NCBI RefSeq assembly: GCF_030272615.1
Contig: NC_081409.1
Span: 21,330,260 to 21,394,259, forward strand
From: Cryptomeria japonica
Taxonomy: Eukaryota; Streptophyta; Pinopsida; Cupressales; Cupressaceae
Length of the DNA: 64,000 nucleotides
Direction: 5' to 3'
Made by a program: the position numbers and the translations under genes. Positions 1-10,389 of this stretch are shown here, in pieces. The notes beneath the pieces are model-generated. The model worked only from the letters and a program-made list of their open reading frames with translations. It was not told the DNA's origin and did not search any database. Every line of letters begins with the position of its first letter. The stretch's first letter is position 1.

Positions 1-2
1 AA

Positions 3-610
3 AGAGTCATTCTCAAAGAGGAAAGTCATATTGATTCAAGGATAAGGCAAGGAGCGGAACTATTAGAACAAGGAAAGATAGAGTCCATTGAAGAGTTGGA
101 AGAAATATTAGCGGATAAAAAACCTTTAAATGAGATCTTCAAAGCGTTACAAAGAGCAAAAATAGATGAATTGGACGAAAATGAAGAGATAGTTGACTTT
201 GATGGAGCTGTTGAATTGTATTACCTCGAAGAAGGGGAAGGCATTGAAGAATGCAATGCAGAAAAAAAAGAGTTGGAAGATTGCAATGAGAAAATCTGCA
301 GCCTATCACAAGAGGAGGCCCAAAATGTTGTAGTAGTCGAAGCAGTCCACATTGGAGAGGAAGCTGCAACAGAGACGGAGGTCTTTGGGAACTCTGTATG
401 TGAATGGAAGGCATTGAAGACTACAATGCAGAACGAGAAGAATTAAAAGATTGCAATGACAACAAATGCAGCCTATCACAAGGGGAGGCCCAAAATGTTG
501 TTGTAGTGGAAGCACTCCATGTTGGAAAGGAAGCTGCAACAGAGACAGAGGTCTTTGGGAGCTCCAGATGTGATGAAGATTTAATGTTTTTAGAGAGTAT
601 CAGTTGTTAG
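3..610 (+). pseudogene. acidic, Glu-rich protein fragment with internal duplication, unrecognised
   Basis: An open frame enters from the left edge at base 3 and runs to about 446. A second frame, displaced by two, carries on to the stop at 610. The product is very acidic (runs such as EELEEILADKK and ELDENEEIVDF) and has no signal peptide, membrane segment or domain that I recognise. The motif EEAQNVVVVEA occurs twice because about 155 bp are duplicated with a 170-bp offset; 170 is not a multiple of three, so the second copy lies in another frame. No ATG is needed because the 5' end is outside the window. It could be the tail of a host gene or of an unknown element protein. Coding nature is supported by conservation of the protein between the two copies. 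I give no function. Confidence 0.4.
239..563 (+). repeat. tandem duplication, two ~155-bp copies at 170-bp offset
   Basis: Bases 239-393 recur at 409-563 with scattered substitutions. Both copies stay open and encode nearly the same peptide, but in different frames, so one indel followed or accompanied the duplication. Confidence 0.8.
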
Positions 611-620
611 AAAGAACTAG

Positions 621-1866
621 AAGAATGTTTAGAGAATCCCATTAGTGATGAAAAATGAGTAGAAGATCAACACTTCTATAAGAAAAGAACTAGGATGATC
701 AAGGAAGAAAGAAGAGATATGTTCAGTTATTGTATAAAGGACAATGTCCAAAAGGATTTGACTTCAGAACCACATCACACCAAGCTAAGAAATGAGGTCC
801 ACCTCACAAAATATGAAATGGAAAACATGCCTAAATGGCACAATGCAGAGGAGAAATTTTTTGGGAAATTTTTATTCCCTTAATTTTATTTTATTTTATT
901 TTTATGTGCAGATGTAATAAGCACTAGTAGGAGTGATGCAAAGAGCAATGATGATTCTCAGTGGAGGACCACTAAGCCTTCAAGGGAGTGGAAAAAGATA
1001 AAAGGAACAAAAGATTGATGAGCTGGAAAGGGCACCATTCCTCATAATATCCCCTTCCTAGTGCCATATCTGCATTTGTCAAGTTTCCCTTTCGCTAATA
1101 ATGGACACCATACCTTCTTCAATAACCTTGCAGGTAGTGTCAAGTTGTATCTGTATTTTTTTATTTATATATTTATTTATTTTATGCCTTACATAATGTG
1201 CAGCACGGAAGTGTCCTTTTGCATGGATGTGACAAATAACCATTCACATATGTTTTAAGTTACCATAATATACATAATGTAAAAACATACATATAATCTT
1301 AATTTATAAATAACCATTCGCATACATATTCTCAAAACTAATTGAAAAATCAAAAAGCAAAAACCCTAATCAGGAGGTGGAAATGGTTGTTTGCGAGCAA
1401 GGTTCTACTTAACACACAAGCAAGGAGAAAGTGAAGGGGATTTCTGTTGGAATCCAGTATGAAGAGTAAAAAAGATGCAGGTCAACAGCCAAACAATTAG
1501 AGACCGGAAAAGTTGCACAATGCACTCCCATGTCACAAGGCTCCTATTTGCATTTGAATTCGACAAAGATCAAATTCAGATCAAATCCAAAAAGATGAAA
1601 TTTGAAAAAACATAATTCAACTAATATAAATTTGCAATTTTTTAGAATATATTAAGTTAAAATAGTTGGAATATAATAACTAAAAAATACTAATACTAAT
1701 CATCTTAAAAATAACTTACAAAAACGAAATAAATAATATTATGTGAAATTCCTATTTTTGTATATCACTTTGTCCTCCACATTGCTAAATCATAATATAT
1801 TATATTATTATATTATAATTTTAACATAACATTATAATAAAACTATAATTACTTGCCTACGGTGAT
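621..1866. other. no recognisable gene; AT-rich sequence
   Basis: Apart from a 62-codon open stretch (695-883, no recognisable domain) and T-rich or AT-rich tracts near 885-905, 1155-1185 and 1620-1850, I see nothing that I can name. Confidence 0.5.
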
Positions 1867-2525
1867 GTTTCTGTTATCACAAAAGCATGCACCCTTGCTA
1901 AGCTATCAACTCAGCAACCTTGTGAAACATGGAAACAACCCCGAAGTGTGGGACCTTGCACAAGGGGGTTGAATCTCCGGAGAAGGTCGGCTTCCTTCTC
2001 AATCCAGGTGCACGTGTTGAACCAACTCAACACTTCAAAACTTACTCCTAAGCCTATCCTAACAACTTGCAAAGGTAAAGGGAAGAGAGAATTGCTTGAA
2101 ATAAAAGGAGGTGATGCACCAAGAAGAGATTGTTCCTCTCCCTACCCAAAATGAAAAAAAGAATCAACTGAAATACCCAGGAGATGCACAAACTTCAGTT
2201 GTATGAGTGACCCCAATGCATGTATGGAGGTTAGAATTCGTTGAATGTCAAAAGGGGAGAAGGTTTCCCACAAGTCACACTCCGAAATAAATTAACACAG
2301 TATATATGAGAGAAGAGCCACAAAACATACACCTATGATGAAGGTAAGGAAACATACACAGCATACATAAGTTGAAGTAAGGCAAAAATGGTGATTTCAA
2401 TTCATTATAAGGCCAATGGCCAAAGTTACAGTTGCATAAATGCAAGATAAATACAAGAGAAGTGAAAGAGCATAGAATAGCTCAAACCAGCAGGGAGAGA
2501 ACCCTTTACAATGAGGCTTAACAGT

Positions 2526-2535
2526 CTTTATATAG
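2526..2535 (-). promoter_or_regulatory. LTR TATA box
   Basis: The minus-strand sequence CTATATAAAG lies roughly two thirds of the way from U3 to U5 in solo LTR F, the usual place for an LTR core promoter. It is followed on the minus strand by a TTGTAAAGGGTT segment similar to that downstream of the TATA box in solo LTR D (57703-60485). Confidence 0.5.
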
Positions 2536-2974
2536 AAAAATGGTTACAAGAGTGATCATGACCCTTGTGTGTCAGTTTGGGAGTGCAGGGAAGTGCACGC
2601 ACTTGACTTCTATACATGCAAGCAACCTAGCTATACCCACAAAAGGCAACCCTGAGAAGGGTGGATTGACTGACCTTCCAAAGTCAGAGCATACAGGCAT
2701 GACATAAGTCACTACAACAAGCATGGCCCCATACCTCTCTTGATGGAAATCCTGCCAAAAACATTAAATGCACCCTTGTAGCTCCACAAAAGAAAGTGCA
2801 CAAGTCAGAAAAGTCGTTAAGGTATTTAAAGCTTTGAGTGTTGATCACGCCATCTGGAAATGTTGCCAGCCGGGAAGAAGTCTGAGGACTTTTGGAAACT
2901 CGGGTTCCCGAAGTGGGGAAGACAAGTAAAGAACCTCAGAACCTTGGGGTTCCAGGAAGGAGAAAGGAGAGCAG

Positions 2975-3460
2975 CAGGGAACTTCGGAACCTCGGGGGAG
3001 GAACTGAAAAAAGGGCTAAGGAAGGAACTTCGGAACCTCAAGGTTCCAGAGTTCCAGGAAAGAAGAAGGGAAGCAAAGGAAGAGAACTTCGGAACCTTGG
3101 GGTTCCGTAGTTCCAGAGAAAGAAAGGAAGAAAGGCTAGGAGGGGGGGTCCGAAGTTCCAGAGAAGGCAAGGGAAAGGAACTTTGGAACCTCGGGGTTCC
3201 GGAGTTTCGAGGAAGGCAAGGGAAAGGAACTTTGGAACCTCGGGGTTCCGGAGTTCTGGGAAAGAAGAAGGGAAGCAAAGGAAGAGAATTTCGAAACCTC
3301 GGGGTTCCAAAGAAGAAAAACAAGAGAAGGCAAAGAGAAGGAACGTCGGAACCTTGGGGTTCCGGAGTTCCGGAGAAGAAAAACAAGAGAAGGCAAAGGG
3401 AAGGAACTTCAGAACCTCAAGGTTCCAGAATTCCGGTGAAGGAAGAAAAGGCTAAGGGAG
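2975..3460 (-). repeat. hairpin minisatellite in solo LTR F U3
   Basis: About eight units, spaced 49-62 bp, begin near 2978, 3024, 3084, 3177, 3226, 3285, 3340 and 3403. Most contain an inverted repeat: left arm GGAACTTCGGAACC, a loop of 3-6 bases, and right arm GGTTCCGGAGTTCC. Units are joined by purine-rich spacers (gaagaaggcaagggaa type). Because arms and spacers lack stop triplets, long open frames appear on both strands here (for example 2860-3573 plus and 2826-3386 minus). I regard these as by-products of the repeat, not genes. Confidence 0.85.
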
Positions 3461-3697
3461 GAACTTCCTCCGGGCAAGGCAACACCTCATACTTCATAGT
3501 TCTTCTACTTTTCTCCTTGATCAACTGGGGCAGTGCTGATCCATGGATCGTATCTCTGATCAGTTCTTACTGATGGACCAAGGGTGTCATAAAATGACAA
3601 CAGTTTCTTTAAATTTATAATTTCAAGATGCCAATATAACAAAACTAAAAGGCACTAATACTCAAGGGCCTACGGGATATATATTTAATATATAAAT

Positions 3698-5657
3698 TGT
3701 TAGTCCCAACTGGTGCTGAGAAGGGAGGGGTGAATCAGCACTTTACCAGTTTTACAAAATTAAAAACTTTTAACTCAAGTCTGCACTAACTTAATATTCA
3801 TCAATACAAACAATTATTGCAGAAGAATATGCATGCATGAAAAGATACACAGTAACACCAAGATTTATCTCATGGAAACCCAAATGGGAGAAAACCACGG
3901 TGTGAGTAGAAACTCACAAAATTTGTACTCTTTTGGAGTACGCCTGGTGAGGAGCCATCCCTGTTAGGAGATTGCAAAGACACTGTTAGGTGCCACCCGG
4001 TTAAGGGATTTTATTTAAGGCCTGTTAGTGCCTTTACCCTGTTAAAGGTAGCCCGGTTAAAGGACTTAGGATCATCAATTAAGATGTCACCCGGTTAATG
4101 GATTTTACAAAGGGACCTGTTAAAGTCCACCCGGTTAAGGGATTTGAGTTGCAATGGTTAGAAAGCAACAAGAATATGATCTGTTGGAGTTACCCGGGGA
4201 CGCGTCCCCAATATTTTTTTCAGCCGTCCCCGTCCCGGGGACAGGGGACTCCTAGGGGACGTCCCCATAAATTCTGCATATAGACCATGAATTTTGACAG
4301 TGAATTCTATAAGCAATTTGACTTTGACTCTCAATTTAACACAAATTTGCCATAAGAACTCTACTAGTTCTTATATGTTAAGGTTCTATAATGGATATGT
4401 GCATGTTTTATCCATGTTTTCATATGAATATTTTAAATTTCCCTATTTATTTTAATTTTCCCTACTTTTATATAGCCATCCCCTAGCCGTCCCCAAAATT
4501 GGCAAAAAAAATCACCGTCCCGAAAACGCGTACCCCTGTCCCCTACCGTCCCCGTCCCGGAAACTTGGGGTAACATAGGTAGCTACTGATAGCTTGATCA
4601 AATCACAATGAAAATCATACTCTATCTGCACCGGTTGTGTCTGCTCTGCACAACACCGGTTTTCTGCTTATACTCTCGGCTCTGCACTCTATCGGTCCTC
4701 TGCTCATACCCTCGGCTCTGCACTCTGCCAGTCTACTTCACACACTCTGCTCTACTAAATCATTTAGCACTTCCTCTCTCTTTACTCTGCACTTTGGATA
4801 GCCTCTCACAGGATCTTCTCTTTGCAAAAAATTTCGATCAAGAAGTTTTGAATGAACTCAAAAATACTTTATACACTCTCTGTCGTCACCTTCTGGTATT
4901 TCCTCAATCAATGCAATCACAAATTTCGATGGATATCAAATTCAAACTCTCCCGCTCTTTCTCTGCGCACCCTACAACAATTCCACCAACTAGTCAACCA
5001 AATTTGCCACCGCATCCCCCAAAAATAGTGACTTCTAGTTGAGTCCAATCTTTTAAATGCGAACTAGAAAATCAGCAAGTAATCATGGCCTAACTGCATG
5101 ATGACTGAAGTTGACTTCACCAACCTTTAGTTTGGTGTAGACACAAACTCACCAACTCACCTTTTGCCATCGCAACTGTATAACCGATCATAGCTCTGAG
5201 ATTTACGGCGACCACCTATCTTCCTTCTGCTTCACCGGTCTACCAGTTTACCACTGCGGTCTTCATTACCGGTTCATCCTTTGATACCGGTTTGCAATAT
5301 TTCAATCAGGCCTCTTTTCCTGTTTGCCAATGAGACTCCAGTTTGCATAGAACCTCAAGCCTTCTTGCCTAAGTCACCTTCTGTGACTTCATCATCATCA
5401 AAGTAGCCAACTTGAAGATCTGACCTTAACACCGATCTTCTTGAATGACAGACCGGTTAGCTTAGTCTGTCTTCCCTTGAGCCTATTGAACCTTGATCAT
5501 CTGTCTCTGATGTTGTATGTTGTTTACAAGCCATCACCTCTGCTACTGAGATACACCACTCCAACGGTACCACTCCACCGGTCAGTGTTGGTCATCAATG
5601 ACAAATCTCAGCTAATAAACCGGTTCACTAGATTAACCGGTTTTGTCAATGCCAACA
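3698..5657 (+). mobile_element. solo LTR, ~1.96 kb, with a nested MITE (solo LTR G)
   Basis: It starts TGTTAGTCCC and ends ATGCCAACA. ATAAAT occurs directly before (3692-3697) and directly after (5658-5663); with one extra T at the start this can also be read as a 5-bp duplication. The start region holds gagaagggaggggtgaatca, a stretch common near the 5' end of plant LTRs (from memory of such LTRs). Four CCCGGTTAA-centred units (3996, 4051, 4090, 4132, approximate) and later many ACCGGT motifs form its own repeat vocabulary. No coding region. Orientation is inferred only from the left-end motif. Confidence 0.7.
4189..4574. mobile_element. MITE-like insertion A, 386 bp, GC-rich ends
   Basis: The ends are inverted repeats, GTTACCC at the left and GGGTAAC at the right. 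Both flanks are rich in GGGACG/CGTCCC motifs around an AT-rich core with no coding capacity. It is nested in solo LTR G. I could not fix the TSD. Its design resembles MITE B at 13150, but I did not show common ancestry. Confidence 0.55.
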
Positions 5658-5663
5658 ATAAAT

Positions 5664-6780
5664 GACAAGAGTAGAGCTTATGAGTCAGTACTAAGGAACC
5701 TACAAGGATATGTATTTAATGCATAAGAATTTGTGGTGGCAAAAATGGGTGTCTAGAAGCTCTAACTGAAACACGATTTCAAAAACTAAAAAATGGAGAT
5801 TTCTTTCATCAAACCCTGTTGTTGTTCATTAAGTGGTGCCACAACAATAACCAAGTGACGATGGTGGCCACGGATTTCTAAATGGGAGCAGTGACACCAC
5901 ATACAAACAAATTTAAACATTTTTCTAGAATTGTAATGATGTTTGCCAAATTTCAAATTTAATGGTTGATATCTGGCAAGCCCTATGACATTGGCACATT
6001 CCACATACCCTAGATGGAGAGCACTCAAAAATTGAGCCAAGCATTTTGCAAAAAGAAAGGAATGACTATGTGAAAAGAACTTAATTATATCGGGGGGAGG
6101 GGAGGGGGGAAGTTGATGAAGGGTACTCCCCTTACAAACCTAAACACACAACACAGAATTAAGTAGAAAATTCAAGAAAGAAACACTTGCTTTCTATCAT
6201 TCTAATGAAATGAGAACTACAACATTCAAAATTACATGCTACAGCCACATGGGCTCAAATAATTACAAACTAAATCAACTCTCTAAGAAAAACCCTACAA
6301 TTTGGAGCCACAATTTATACAGATGGATCTATCCCTCTGTAAACCTTGGTTCACATTTTTATTTAGCACCAATAACCGCCTTAGAATATTCCAGAAAGTG
6401 AACTTTTCTTCTTTTTGGCGCTCAAGGGTCCATCTGTTCATTTTCCTACCCAAGTGGATTTTTCATTGAAACTTGAGTTTTGGTGGCACAACTTTCGAGA
6501 GCCATAACTTTTGACTTGAGAGTCTGAATTGCTATTATAACATATCTAGGAAAGCTTGTGAAGAGATCTACAATGCCAAGTACATCTGAAGATCTATTTG
6601 TTTGACTTTCAAAGTTTTTGGGGGCTTCTTAAGTCCTCAATTTCGAGTTTGAAACTTCATTGGAGAAATTTCTCGAGACAAAAACTTTAATATGTTCCAA
6701 ACAATGCAAGATATTGAGATGATTCTTTCACCAATCATTTTATTTTTCAATTTCACTCCTTGGGATCCATTTTCATGTCC
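5664..6780. other. no recognisable gene; possible decayed LTR sequence
   Basis: This stretch holds short open frames without domains and a G-rich polypurine tract at 6092-6119. The tract resembles an LTR-element polypurine tract, but I found no paired LTRs around it. Confidence 0.4.
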
Positions 6781-6785
6781 ATAAA

Positions 6786-6966
6786 TATTAAGATTATATT
6801 TTCCTAAGTTAAAAGTTAATTATTAATGCTCAATCATGTAATATATTGTATCCTAAGTTTCTAGTTAGAAACTTTCTATTTGTAATTTCTTTGTAATCTA
6901 TTTATTGAGCATTCTTGCTCTTTGTAAATATCAATCTAAGTTTTTTACCAATTACTCTCCAATAAT
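6786..6966 (+). repeat. copia A 5' LTR
   Basis: A 181-bp direct repeat of 11904-12084 carrying promoter and polyadenylation functions in this family. It is followed at once by the primer-binding site. Ends are TATTA..TAAT instead of TG..CA. Confidence 0.9.
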
Positions 6967-6980
6967 ATGGTATCAAAGCC
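6967..6980 (+). promoter_or_regulatory. primer-binding site, initiator Met tRNA type
   Basis: ATGGTATCAAAGCC directly follows the 5' LTR. It matches the usual plant TGGTATCAGAGC site complementary to the 3' end of initiator Met tRNA, with one A for G. Confidence 0.8.
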
Positions 6981-7800
6981 TTCAACTAAAAAATTTCGTG
7001 TTGAAATTTTTTGAAAAAAACAAATTTTTTTTGGGCACGTAGGGTTTTCTAGTTTGTCGAATTTTTTCTGGGCAACGTGTTCTGCAACCCATGCGACACC
7101 CAAACCTGACGCGATTTTGTCTTTCAACACGAAATTGTTCTTGTTTTTTTTCTGTCATTTTGGCGGCGCGAATCCTTCTGCAAACTTCTACACAATTTAA
7201 AATCGTGTTTGTTTCTGCCTACGAAAAGCGTTTCGTTTTTTTTTTGGCAGATTTCTAGCAACTTTTTTTCACGCGTGACACGTTTTTGCTTCCGTCACAA
7301 CCTCTCGCGATTTTCAACGATCTACGACGACTCCTTCCTGCACGATTTTTCATCAAATCATACCCTCTTTTGTGCACGATCTCTCTGGGTTTTTAAAAAA
7401 AAAACATGATGCAACAGCCGAAGCTTGTGTTTTTTCGTGTAAAAGATCTCTTTTGGCAACCCCACATTTTCTATTCATGGGTGTTGTTTTTTGCACGCGG
7501 CTAAGGGTTTTGTTAAATCCTTTGCATCTATTTTTTTGCCGCCACAACATCTGCGACTAGGGTTTTCACTATAAATCTCTAGTTTTTAGTCTGATTCTAA
7601 AACCAAGTGCAAATTCTTAGTGGGTTTTTTGAAACCTCATCTAGGTCGTCAGATTTTTATGGGTGCGTTGTTTTTTGTGCCTTGGTTTTTGTGCCCGTAG
7701 ATTTGACTCAAAATTCGTGTCAGTTGTACATTTTTTAAATTTGTACCTGCTTTTGCCACTTTCAAATTTATGCCCTTTCAGGTTTTTCGTGCATTGGGAA
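6981..7800 (+). other. copia A untranslated leader
   Basis: About 0.8 kb between primer-binding site and gag, T-rich, with recurrent AAAATCGTG-like motifs or their complement CACGATTTT. Homologous-looking leaders occur in copia B and copia C. Confidence 0.6.
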
Positions 7801-8665
7801 ATGTGCAAGATAGCGTCATTGACCAACTTGATGTCGAAAGGGAGTAAGTGATTTAATGGCAAGAATTATACCACCTGGAAGTAGTGCATGCTGACAATCT
7901 TCGAATATCACCGCCTTGGTGATCTTGTTTTGGACAAAGAATCTTGTCCTACCACAACCGGATCAAATCAGGACAAATTTGATGATCGCAATTGGGAAGC
8001 TATCATGGTTCTTAAGCTTTCTGTCACAGATGACCAGTTACCTTAGATTCCTTTAGGCAAGTCAGCCTCAAAAATTTGGAAGCATCTGAAGGAGTTGCAT
8101 GAGACATCTGATAAAAACCGAGCGTTCTTCTTGAAGAACCAGTTGTTCTCCATCATGATGGATGAACGCATGTCCTTATAGGAGCATCTCAAGAAGATTG
8201 AGGACATTCAAGATCAGCTCGAAGCTATTGGTCAAAAAATGGAGGAAGAGGATATGGTAGTAATAACCCTGAAAAGTCTACCAAAATCCTACGAGCACTT
8301 CATAGAGGCTCTCAACATTACGTCTACGAATGTTGATTTGAAATTTCCGGAGTTGTGCACCAAACTTCTACAGCAGGATCGCTAGAAACAACAGTTTGGT
8401 AGCGGTGCCACTTCATCCTCCTCAAAACAAGCTTTTGCAGCCAAATCCTTTCACAAGGATAAAAGCAAAGCTCAGTCATCTCAGCAGAAGGGCTTTAGTC
8501 AGTCACAGGAAGGTTCGAAGAAGAAGAAGGTTCAATGCAATTATTGTCACAAATATGGTCATATGATTAAGGATTGTCGCAATTGAATAGCTTCCGAACA
8601 GCGGAAGCAGGGGGGGTCTCAGCCTAAAGCCAATGTTGTTAAGCAGGCAGAGCAGAAAGAGTCTG
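7801..8665 (+). pseudogene. gag: copia A gag polyprotein (capsid, zinc knuckle), broken
   Basis: The gag part forms the particle that packages element RNA. Candidate starts are the ATGs at 7801 and 7831 in the same frame. Visible family features are NYTTW near the N-terminus, a KIWKHLKELHE segment, the helical QDQLEAIGQKMEEEDMV segment, and a CCHC knuckle CNYCHKYGHMIKDC near 8537-8578. In-frame stops occur at 7849 (TGA), 7882, 8044, 8179 and 8383 (all TAG), and 8584 (TGA). Each can be explained by a single C-to-T or G-to-A transition, such as CAG to TAG. The frame continues into protease without a shift, as expected for a copia single polyprotein. Confidence 0.88.
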
Positions 8666-9262
8666 CCTTTTACGCCTTCATGGCTAAAAGCCCTACAAAC
8701 CATGTGAAATCTTCTACTTGGTATATTGATTCTGGTGCTTCTCAGCATTTCACTCAAAGGCGTGATTGGTTTACAGAATTCTCTCCCTCTACTGATTCAG
8801 TCATATTTGGAGGAGGTGAAGAGTATACTGTTGTCGACAAGGGCAACGTTCAGATACAATCTGATGGGAGGAATCTCATATTCCTCAATGTATACTATGT
8901 TCTTGGCATGGAACTAAACCTTCTCTCTGTGAGTCAGATTATGTGGCATTCTCCTCAACTTGATGTCATCTTCAGTGCACATAAGTGTTCGATTGTTGAT
9001 CGTGTGACACACTACTATAGTTGTTGGCATTGAGGATCATGGTCTTTATCGACTTGTGGATGCAGGTGATTCTCTTGAGCATGCCTTCGCAACAAAATCC
9101 TCTTCTATCACCAAACTATGGCATCAGCGATATGGTCACCTGAACATTCATTACCTTGCTCAGCTTGTTCAGGAAAATCTAGTACATGGCCTACCTGAAA
9201 TTCAAACTCAAAATCAATGAGTTTGTGAAGCTTGTCAGGCTGGGAAGCAGCACGACACCGTT
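8666..9262 (+). pseudogene. copia A protease and GAG-pre-integrase region, frameshifted
   Basis: The aspartic protease is recognised by WYIDSGASQHF (about 8718-8750), which includes the catalytic D-S-G. Downstream, NLLSVSQI is the usual protease-integrase linker. A frameshift near 9015-9030 moves the frame, after which GIEDHGLYRLV and LWHQRYGHLN give the integrase zinc-binding H..H. CEACQAGKQH gives the C..C near 9227-9255. A TGA lies at 9219. A second frameshift, apparently a one-base loss, falls at about 9257-9265. The polyprotein is therefore broken between protease and integrase core. Confidence 0.85.
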
Positions 9263-10389
9263 CAAAGATGGTGACTCATGGCAAGCATCTAAGTTACTAC
9301 ACTCGGTTGACGCTGATGTATGTGGTCCAATGAATACTCCTTCTGTTACTTGGTGCAGGTATTTCTTACTTTTTGTTGATGATTACAGTCGTAAGACATG
9401 GGTATACTTTCTTAGACAAAAATCAGATGTGTTTCCTGTATTTCAGAAATTTAAGGCCTTGGTAGAAAAAGAGTTTGGTTGTTCTATTATTACTCTTAGG
9501 TCTGATAATGGGGGGGAATTTTTTTCTACTACTTTCTCCACTTTCTATGATACACATGGCATAAAACGTCATTTAACCACATCATACACCCCTCAGCAAA
9601 ATAGCGTTGTCGATCGTCGCAACCGCACCATTACAGAAATGGCTAGGTCTATGTTGGAACAGAGATATGTTCCTAAGAAATATTGGGCAGAAGCAGTGTT
9701 TACTGCAGTCTATCTCCTTAATAGGTCTAACACTCATGCTGTTAAGGTGAAGACTCCTAAGGAAGCATGGACTGGTCGCAAATCCAGGATCAACCATCTC
9801 AATTTTTTTGGCTCTCTTGCATATGTTTGGATTCCAGATGCCAAGCGCTCTAAGTTGGATTCCAAGAGTCGAAAGCTTATGTTTACATGGTACAGTGACA
9901 ACCACAAGGCTTACCGGCTGATTGATGTAGACACTGATCGTCTCATCTTCGATCGTGATGTTGTCTTCGATGAAGATCGAGGACCATTTCAGCTTTCCTC
10001 GTCTGAGCAGAATTTTGAGGATCATCCTTTGAAGGCTTCTGATTTAGGTGTTTGTCTTCCATTTGGTTCACCTGATGGGAGGGATGATGCAGATTCTGTA
10101 TTTGATGATGCACTACCTGAATTTCTTCCAGATGATGCTAATCTTCCACCTATACATGTTCCACCTCCAGTTCTACCTTCAACTCCAGTTATTCCTCCTG
10201 CATCTGATGTTGGCACTTCTACTCTCCGGCCTAAGTGGTGGGCTAAGATTATCAGTGATCTTCGTCTTGATGAGCTCATTGAAGGTAGATCTTCCAGAAA
10301 TAAGGGCAAGCAACAAAATACAGTTAACTTTGCTCTCATGGCCAACATTCATAGCATTTATGAGCATCAGACCTATACAGAGGCCAAAG
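9263..10389 (+). pseudogene. copia A integrase catalytic core and C-terminal region
   Basis: The integrase core inserts the cDNA. The first catalytic D is in SVDADVCGPM, the second in LRSDNGGEFF. The glutamate normally found in the (G/V)VERKNRT motif is D here (VVDRRNRT, about 9607-9630), so the third catalytic residue appears substituted. The GKQ end and the YSDNHKAYRL region (MRC/GKRY-like tail) are present. A proline-rich spacer then leads to reverse transcriptase in the same frame. Confidence 0.88.

Larger units (their letters stand above)
1872..3602 (-). mobile_element. solo LTR, 1.73 kb, minus orientation (solo LTR F)
   Basis: The element begins TGTTATCAC and ends ATGACAACA, so it has TG..CA termini. 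The five bases GTTTC sit immediately before it (1867-1871) and immediately after it (3603-3607), a perfect target-site duplication. A TATA-type promoter reads on the minus strand at 2526-2535, placing U3 at the high-coordinate side and R-U5 toward 1872. There is no second LTR, primer-binding site or coding region, so this is a solo LTR left by LTR-LTR recombination. Its U3 carries the hairpin minisatellite listed separately. Confidence 0.8.

Noticed and set aside
2975-3460. Heat-shock-element-like GAA/TTC arrays
   Set aside because: Spacing between GAA and TTC is one base, not the two of a true element, so I do not call regulatory sites.
2826-3573. Long overlapping open frames on both strands (up to 237 codons)
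   Set aside because: They come from a stop-poor, self-complementary minisatellite and have low-complexity products that mirror each other between strands.
4608-5042. 144-codon open frame rich in Leu and Cys
   Set aside because: It lies within solo LTR G, in a CT-rich low-complexity stretch, with no recognisable domain.
5786-6040. 84-codon minus-strand open frame
   Set aside because: No domain and no start context; chance open frame in unassigned sequence.
6092-6119. Polypurine tract or G-quadruplex of an LTR element
   Set aside because: G runs are present, but there are no paired LTRs or coding sequence to support an element.
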